Shown piece after piece: positions 57,537 through 64,000 of a stretch of 64,000 bases of DNA. This DNA is from Dipteris shenzhenensis (taxonomy: Eukaryota > Polypodiophyta > Polypodiopsida > Gleicheniales). Both the position numbers and the translations under genes were made by a program. The DNA lies in assembly GCA_047967505.1 (NCBI GenBank), contig CM106539.1; one strand, given 5' to 3'. How positions within the stretch are numbered: position 1 is the first letter of the stretch; each line of letters starts with the position of its first letter. Under the pieces are notes generated by a model. The model saw nothing but the letters and a program-made list of their open reading frames with translations, did no database searches and was not told where the DNA came from.

Positions 57537-60060
57537 CTACATCCTGACAGTTGCTCTGTCATGTCCCTTATACACGTATTTATATAAATACTTGACTGCA
57601 GTAATTGTGGAACAAATTTCAACGTTGATATGTGCCTTGTACTTCATAGAGAGGAAAGGATTGAATGGCACAATCCAACGATTATCCACTATACCCTCTT
57701 TCACCCGTATCTTTCTACCATCATCTCGATGCATGTAGATAGGGTAACCATTGTTACCCACCACAGTAGACTGAGAGAAGGGATGCGGATAGTGACGACT
57801 ACATTTGCCATCAAACATGCAAGGAGCAAAGACATTAAGTACACCACATGGGCCATGAACATTGCATTGTGCAATAATCTCATGCAACTCAGGGAAAAGG
57901 GTTTTATCTGGAACTTCTACACATACCAATTGATCATAGTGACCAACCTGAGTAGGTTTGAATGCACCTTCCAAAATCAATGGTATGTGTGAGTGCGAAA
58001 GACCTCTCTTTTGAAACTCAATCACACATACATACCCAACAACTTTTCCAAAAAAATCATGCTTTATAATCGACTGCATCAGATCCTTGTGTTTTTGATA
58101 AAATACACGGGTTGTCAAATCCGGGCAATCTTGTGCTCTTTGACCTGGCAATAATCCTTCAGATATTTCTGACCATTTTGGGTTGCAGGTGAAGGTAATA
58201 AACAAATTTGGTTTACCCTTTTTTCTCACAATTGCCATTGCATCCTGGTATAACTAGCACATATACCGTGGTCCTCCTGTAAAAGAGGATGGCAACACAA
58301 CTCTATGCCCGATAGCATTGCCCAGTACATTATGGACCGCATCAACTACGTTTAGCATGTCCATCAATCCTTGATAAACTTTTGCACGTAAAGAAGATTG
58401 ATTGTTGCGTATCCACACCAATCTGGACTCTTCCATACTACTATATGCATCAACAATATATTGTTGCAATAATCTCCCCCCTTGTAGAAGGCACGCACTT
58501 GTATCAGGCCTTACTTGCAGACGGTATGCATAATACTGTCTCTGTGTCACACAATTTTTCCTTTGTACATCATGTAATGATACGTGAATAGGAACATCTC
58601 TATAAGGAATATATAAATGCCATCCATCCTCCCCTCGGGGAAATAGACGAACATACATGAGAGACATGTATGATCGATGCAAATTTGATATTCTGGTTAT
58701 CAATCCATTGCATCCTAAAAACTGGATGTCTCGATTCCCAACATCAGAATCATCCCCTTGCCCTGGCATGATAGCGGCAACCTCGCTAGCTATTGGGACC
58801 AAGTACTGTCTTGAGGTTGACCGGCTCTCACAAATTACCATCTTCAAGTTTGCATGTGGATTTCTTCTCAATACTTCCCCCACAGCAACCAATGCATTGG
58901 CATATGGATTGCATTCATGCATCATCCTTTGCAACAATTCCAAAATGCCAAGATTCAAACCAGGCATCCCATCCAAATGGTTTTGCAACTCATGATCTGT
59001 ATCATGGACATATAATTGTGCAAACCGTGGAAGCTCCTGTCTAGACTCATCAGGTAGCAAACTCTTGACATGATGGTACACTGTGCCGTGAGTCCAAAAA
59101 TTATGCCTATTCCCAGAAAACATTTGATCAACTTGGGCTCCCAATGAGGCAAACGCCATGACACTATTATAGGCTCTTATATTATCCTTAAATGATCTGC
59201 TTCTAGCGTCACTTCCATGAAGTAGAACTTTTAAAATCTCTGGTGGATCTTCCAATGGCAACAATGACACACGGCCAACTTTACAACAATACTTTCCCAC
59301 AGCTCGATGCATACTTCTGGTCTCTTGCTTCCACAATTGAGCATGACAAAAACTGCATATGCAATCCATACCTCCAAGTGAATGAACAACAGGACTATTG
59401 GAAACTAATGGATACAAAGATGGGTGCCCTATGTCATCCCTTAATGGAAATTGATGCAGGATAGATAGGATCCCCCTAGACCCTAAACATGCATTCCTAT
59501 TGCTGCCAACAACATGCTCTCGTGCCCTTGACTACCCATAATCTCTAACTGCATCCATTTGAATTGTTGTACCTACTACTGGAGCATCTGTTGTATTTCT
59601 TCCCCCAACAACACAATGCTGCACAGTCGGTGCACCATCGGGGCAAAAAGTAGATTTTGCTGGCTCTAGAAAGTGAGAATCCATGCTTGCACGTGGCTAC
59701 ACTCTCACACTTCTAATTGTAGTACAAAAAACATTCCCTTCTCTAAGACTATTAGCAAACTCCATACTCATACATTCCATAGTTGTACCCGTACCTTGCC
59801 TTTTGAGCATTGTTCTCTGCCTAGCAACATTGTGACGTGCCTTACGTGTTAAACGCAATAAACTTCTCTTATTAAGAGAAGTTAAATTATCTACATTCCA
59901 TTATACATCATTATGTCCCTGCATTTGATTATGTTGTCTGCAATGAACAACCTCTACAATTGGCTCCATGTGTCTAAAATCTTGTTTTTTCAACATTGTT
60001 CTCTGTCTGGCAATACTGCAACATGCCGTGCATGTCGAATCCCATAATTTTCTCCTATGA
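57537..60060 (-). pseudogene. Helitron N-terminal zinc region and Rep (HUH) domain (broken)
   Basis: The N-terminal frame is open from about 60050 except TAA near 59895 and TAGs near 59698 and 59535, through CICSFCHAQLWKQE (zinc-finger-like). Then GTVYHHVKSLLPDE, FAQLYVHDTDHEL, VRLFPRGEDGWH, GGPRYMC-stop-LYQDAM (TAG at 58254) and the Rep domain: LFITFTCNPKWSEI, EFQKRGLSHSHIPLIL (HUH histidines), CMFDGKCSRHYP and KYLYKYVYKGHDRA with the two Tyr positions. The frame is unchanged across the TAGs. Rep nicks and joins single-stranded DNA in rolling-circle transposition. Helitron ends (TC and CTRR hairpin) were not located. Confidence 0.9.
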
Positions 60061-60111
60061 CAACTTGTTTCTTTTGCCATTGTTTGTTTATGAACACAAC
60101 TATATATATCT

Positions 60112-60213
<102 letters not shown>

Positions 60214-60384
60214 AATGCACACATATATCCGGATGCATGAAAACATGTTGTATATAGATATAATTGATTGTCTTATTGTTGGAAGTCATTTTGAAATCCA
60301 TGATTCCCCCTGGTAATGTTTGAAGTCCCCTACATCCTTCCTTTCACTTTATACACCCACATTTCATTGGTTGCATTGTGATCC

Positions 60385-60790
60385 AAGAATATTCTTTTAA
60401 ATCCATTCCCCATGGTCATTCTTGATGTTCTTCAATAGAATAGACTTTCTTGATGTTCTTCAATAGAATAGACTAAAAGCTACCTCGATATCTCTCATTT
60501 TCTGTCTCCTTAGTCCCTATTCCACTACCATACAATTGACAACAATAGCTCTCTCCCTCTCTCCCCTTAGCCCAAACAAACACGGTAGTGATCCAATAAT
60601 ATTTCCTATAAACCATTCCCCATGGCCATTCTTGATGTTCTTAAATAAAATAGATTGTAAGCTAGCTCGATATCTCTCATTTTCCATCTGCATAGTCCCT
60701 ATTCTAGGACCATAAGACTAACAATAGCTCTCTGCCTCTCTCCCCTCACCCACAAACAAGCACAACAGTCATCCAAGATATCCCTCTACT
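60385..60790. repeat. Tandem duplication of about 205 bp
   Basis: Two copies share CCATTCCCCATGGYCATTCTTGATGTTCTT, TCGATATCTCTCATTTTC and ACAATAGCTCTCT blocks; the first copy has an internal 33-bp duplication (CTTGATGTTCTTCAATAGAA). Confidence 0.8.
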
Positions 60791-60799
60791 TCACAATAT

Positions 60800-60801
<2 letters not shown>

Positions 60802-60869
<68 letters not shown>

Positions 60870-60872
60870 CCC

Positions 60873-60905
<33 letters not shown>
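60802..60905. repeat. (CT)n(TG)n compound microsatellite
   Basis: About 33 CT units, a short C run, then about 14 TG units. Confidence 0.95.
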
Positions 60906-60906
<1 letters not shown>

Positions 60907-61298
60907 ATCATTCTATCTATTGATCTCTATCTCTATATCTTTATCCCTTTCTCTCTCCCTCCTATGCCTTCCTAAACCTAGAGAAGAAACAAACAACAAG
61001 TTATCATACATCATATTAATATCATCTATCGTTTTCTCCCCCTACTCCTTGCCTTTTAAAACAAACATATTGATAGAACTACCTAATGAATTGAGATCAA
61101 GAACTTATCTAATTAACAAAGAGACAACTTTCAAATCAAAATCAATTCATTACCAAGAAAGTATGTGTCCCCTCTTATCAGTTTGATTCTATATACTCCA
61201 ATAGGATAGCGAATTGATAAAAATGATGACACGCACTTATGTGGCAAATTCTATTTGTTCTTCTCCCTTCTTTCAAGTAGATATAGGTCACGCCCTTG

Positions 61299-61300
61299 GT

Positions 61301-61384
<84 letters not shown>
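61299..61384. repeat. (CA)n(GA)n compound microsatellite
   Basis: About 16 CA units directly followed by about 27 GA units; this is the inverse of the 60802-60905 compound array. Confidence 0.95.
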
Positions 61385-61387
<3 letters not shown>

Positions 61388-62768
61388 GAGTTGATAGCAA
61401 AATAAGTGAGGAGGAAGGAATAGTGCTTGGATGAAATTTTTCTCTAAGAAACTTTTGTAGGTCAAAGAGAAACGTGAGTAGAGAGGAGGAAAATTTATGA
61501 ATGAAAGTGGCATGAAGATAGTTTGGAATGAGCTTCTAGATGGAGGGTGGGCATGCATTTTTTGAGTATGTGGAAACGTTGAAATGTTCTAGAAGAGAGA
61601 GAAACTAAGAGATTAGGTTTGAAAGTCAAATTTTCAGACCAAATGGCTAAAAATGTGGGCACAGTTCTGGTTAGGGGATAGTTTGGATCGGAGAAAAATG
61701 AGGAGGCATGACATGTTCAGGCCAGGCCTACCAAGTAATTTTTTATTGTGAATAAATGGATTTTCCCTTAGAATTGGGTATCCTCTTATAGAAATTCCAC
61801 ATGGCATAATTTCCTTTATGGATTCCATATTTCATCATTCAACACTCTAATATTTTAATAATTCTCTTTAGGTCCCCCTTTTGAGTCAAAATTGTTTCTA
61901 ATGACATGAATTGCACTGGGGAAGCCAGTGATGAATGCAAAGCAACCTAACTTCTAGTAAATCTTGGAAACAATTGATACAAGGACACAACACCAGCTAA
62001 GATACCAACAAAGAGAAGAGTAATTGTCAAAATCAAAAATCATGAAAAGATTTTTTGAAGAAGACGAAGTCCTAACTTAAGTGAGTAGGCCGAATAGTTT
62101 GCCACAACCGAAGAGAGAAAGGAGCAAACAACCAAGAGATTCAAGGGACCTCACCTCCAAAGAATTTGGGCGGTATCTGACAAGAATAAGGAAGTGAATT
62201 CTCCCAACTGTCACAAGGGCGAAGACGGAATCAAGCCAAACAAGTGGACATGGCCAATTCACCACTGCGTCCTCCAAGGTTTGGCAAGGTAGTAAGAGTA
62301 CCAAAAATACATGGGACATGAGTGAGGCAGTAAGAGTAAGAATGAATTGCAGAAAAACATGGGACACAAGCGAGAGAACCCCAATCTCACCTACAAAATT
62401 TTTTGTGACCAGCTATAATTTTTCGTGTCACAATGATAAAGAGTCCTTGATCTACTTCCCCATTACATTCACAGAGAAGAGTCATTGTGTGGATCCCAGT
62501 GAGCATTTTGCCACATGGATGATGGGATGAGTTGAAAGCTATACTCATGACAAGGTTTTCATCATAAATTCATAAAGGAAGCTGTATTGTTGAAGCTTAA
62601 CTAACTCAACCAATAGTAAGGAAAATCGGTTTATAATTGTAGCACAAATGGGAGTGTTGACCAATTCGCTCAATGACATGCAAGACAAAACAGTGTTGTG
62701 GTTCTAGTTGGTGGGTGACCTCACCCATGGCACCAAGTTGTGCAACATGGAGATAATCTACCCAACAA
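61385..62768. other. No recognisable gene
   Basis: Mixed-composition DNA with short frames only. CATGGGACA recurs near 62310 and 62350. Confidence 0.5.
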
Positions 62769-62773
62769 GGACA

Positions 62774-63405
62774 TGTTAGATATGCTCAATGCCCCACCCT
62801 CCTGGTAACCACCAGTGGTCCAACGTGCTCAAGTTGTAAGGCCCCCATATGAGGAGAAGCCATGTGTGAGCTCGGGACACTGGATGGATCCTGACTTGCA
62901 TGTCAGATGAGGTCTATCAATGAGACCGTTGATGGTAGAAATGTGATCGTGTGGGAGCCCCCTATTCTTGCTAGGGCCTGGGGACCAGCGGCCCCCCTGG
63001 TGGGGGTTCGGGGTTGGGAGTCCCCGAGGCGATGATATAGGGAATATTCCATGGATGACTAGTCAGTTCCACTGACTAGGCTGATTGGTCGGCTGCATCG
63101 ACTAGGTTGACTGGTCGGTTCCACTGACTACGTTGATCCGACTACTACTCTCATAGCTATAAAGAGGCGACCTCCCCAGTCCATTGTACTAGATCAGATC
63201 TTCCAGTAGAGATCTTCCAGTTAGTAGCTCTTCACCTAGTATCTGTCTAGATTGCCATCTAAGCTCCATTGTGGGAGCGCACGGGTGGATGGAGCCATCA
63301 TCTGTACTACATCAGTATTGAAGGAAAATTTTATTCCTCTCCAGTTTGCTGCGTACTCTCTATTCTTTGTTCAATTTTTGTTCCACTGCGCCATGTAATT
63401 TAACA
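62774..63405 (+). mobile_element. Solo LTR with GGACA target duplication
   Basis: Starts TGTTAGATATGC and ends TTTAACA, flanked by GGACA on both sides (62769-62773, 63406-63410). TATA box GCTATAAAG near 63158. Shares its TGTTAGATAT start and CATATGAGGAGAAG block with copia element A's LTRs, so it is a related family. Confidence 0.85.
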
Positions 63406-63459
63406 GGACATACGATGTATTGCTTAATTAGAACCCCAAAAAAGTAATAAGGTGCTATT

Positions 63460-63960
63460 TTGAGATGTGGATAGTGAAGAAGAAGATGAAGTGATAATAA
63501 AAAAAGACACCAAGGTAAAAAAGGAGGAGCTGAAGAAGCTTCTAAGAGAAATGGGCATCAAAGACACCCAAAAAAAGGTGAGGCCTGGTGCCACAAGCAC
63601 AAAGTGGATGGTCACGTGGCGAATGAGTGTTGGGCCAGCAAGTTTTTAGCGCCTCGTGATTGAAGACTGCTGATTCAATAAGCACAAATGAATAACAGAC
63701 ATCCACCAAGTGGAACAATCCATATGAAGAGGACAAATTGAAGAGCACCAACACGGCATGCTACTTTTGCAGCAAGGAAGGCAAACTAGAGGAACGAATG
63801 TCAGTTGTGGAAGAAACATCCAAAAGGCATGCAATCAAGATGGACGTACACCGATGATGGGCATGGTACTAGTAGAGGTGGATACAAAGGTGGTCATGAG
63901 ATCACAAGGAGTAGAAGCCAAAAAATCTAGGGTATTGCTGGAAAGAAGAAAGTAAAATAG
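63460..63960 (+). pseudogene. Possible gag relic
   Basis: EEDEVIIKKDTKVKKEELKK, LLREMGIKDTQKK, then in another frame CHKHKVDGHVANECWAS, resembling a zinc knuckle with His for the second Cys, and later CYFCSKEGKLEE. Stops are frequent. The left part was joined to 62768 before the solo LTR inserted. Weak evidence. Confidence 0.3.
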
Positions 63961-64000
63961 GTAAGGAAATAAGCCATGACCTCAAGCAAGAAGAACACCT

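Noticed and set aside
11880-60060. TAG codons as reassigned or RNA-edited Gln codons
   Set aside because: U-to-C editing of stops is known from plant organelles, not nuclear transposons; frameshifts and lost catalytic residues accompany the TAGs, and the kinase genes have none internally.

Overview
The window is nuclear DNA of a land plant with a large, transposon-rich genome. Evidence: Ty1/copia and Ty3/gypsy chromovirus retrotransposons with plant-type primer sites, a RepHel Helitron, a CACTA end, and a CDPK/SnRK-superfamily kinase with a plant-style TATA promoter. Several relic families here I associate loosely with seedless plants or gymnosperms, but the species cannot be fixed from sequence alone. 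Only one pair of genes looks intact: two identical kinase genes. Nearly everything else is decayed mobile DNA, satellite or low-complexity sequence.

Layout. 1-2.8 kb: broken DUF7869-type transposase-like gene (minus) running off the left edge. 2.8-5.8 kb: six copies of a 181-bp satellite, then about 1.3 kb of G-run/GA-rich minisatellite and a degenerate AT-rich repeat field. 7.5-8.7 kb and 16.2-17.0 kb: further transposase-like relics. 10.5-11.1 kb: coiled-coil/RING-like relic. 11.2-15.9 kb: copia element with a complete 5' LTR and truncated 3' LTR. 17.4-18.0 kb: G-box and CCACATCATCA-rich DNA. 18.8-22.0 kb: second copia element that has lost integrase. 22-24.4 kb: purine-rich tract, diverged repeats and a pseudogene for a long-tailed histone H3-like protein. 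25.5-29.2 kb: a solo LTR and a complete non-autonomous LTR element carrying only gag, both with target-site duplications. 29.5-36.6 kb: coding relic, gypsy element (minus) and copia fragment.

The centre is a giant palindrome, 36.6-50.0 kb, with arms of about 6.7 kb around a 31-bp spacer. Each arm carries one kinase gene, transcribed outward, and an outward-facing CACTA transposon end. Arm identity is above 99% at the genes and falls to about 94% at the tips. Beyond the arms lie gypsy elements of the same family in mirror orientation, so the original inverted duplication may have been larger.

Right of the palindrome: a copia gag-LTR fragment inside a gypsy element (50.2-53.6 kb), a hidden three-exon gene (54.2-54.8 kb), a broken Helitron RepHel gene (55.2-60.1 kb, minus), microsatellites (60-61.4 kb), a solo LTR with TSD (62.8-63.4 kb) and a possible gag relic.

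A theme across the window: premature stops in the relics are overwhelmingly TAG at positions where the family has Gln (CAG), sometimes Trp (TGG). One case is proved directly by comparing palindrome arms. This fits C-to-T decay of methylated CHG sites in silenced transposons.
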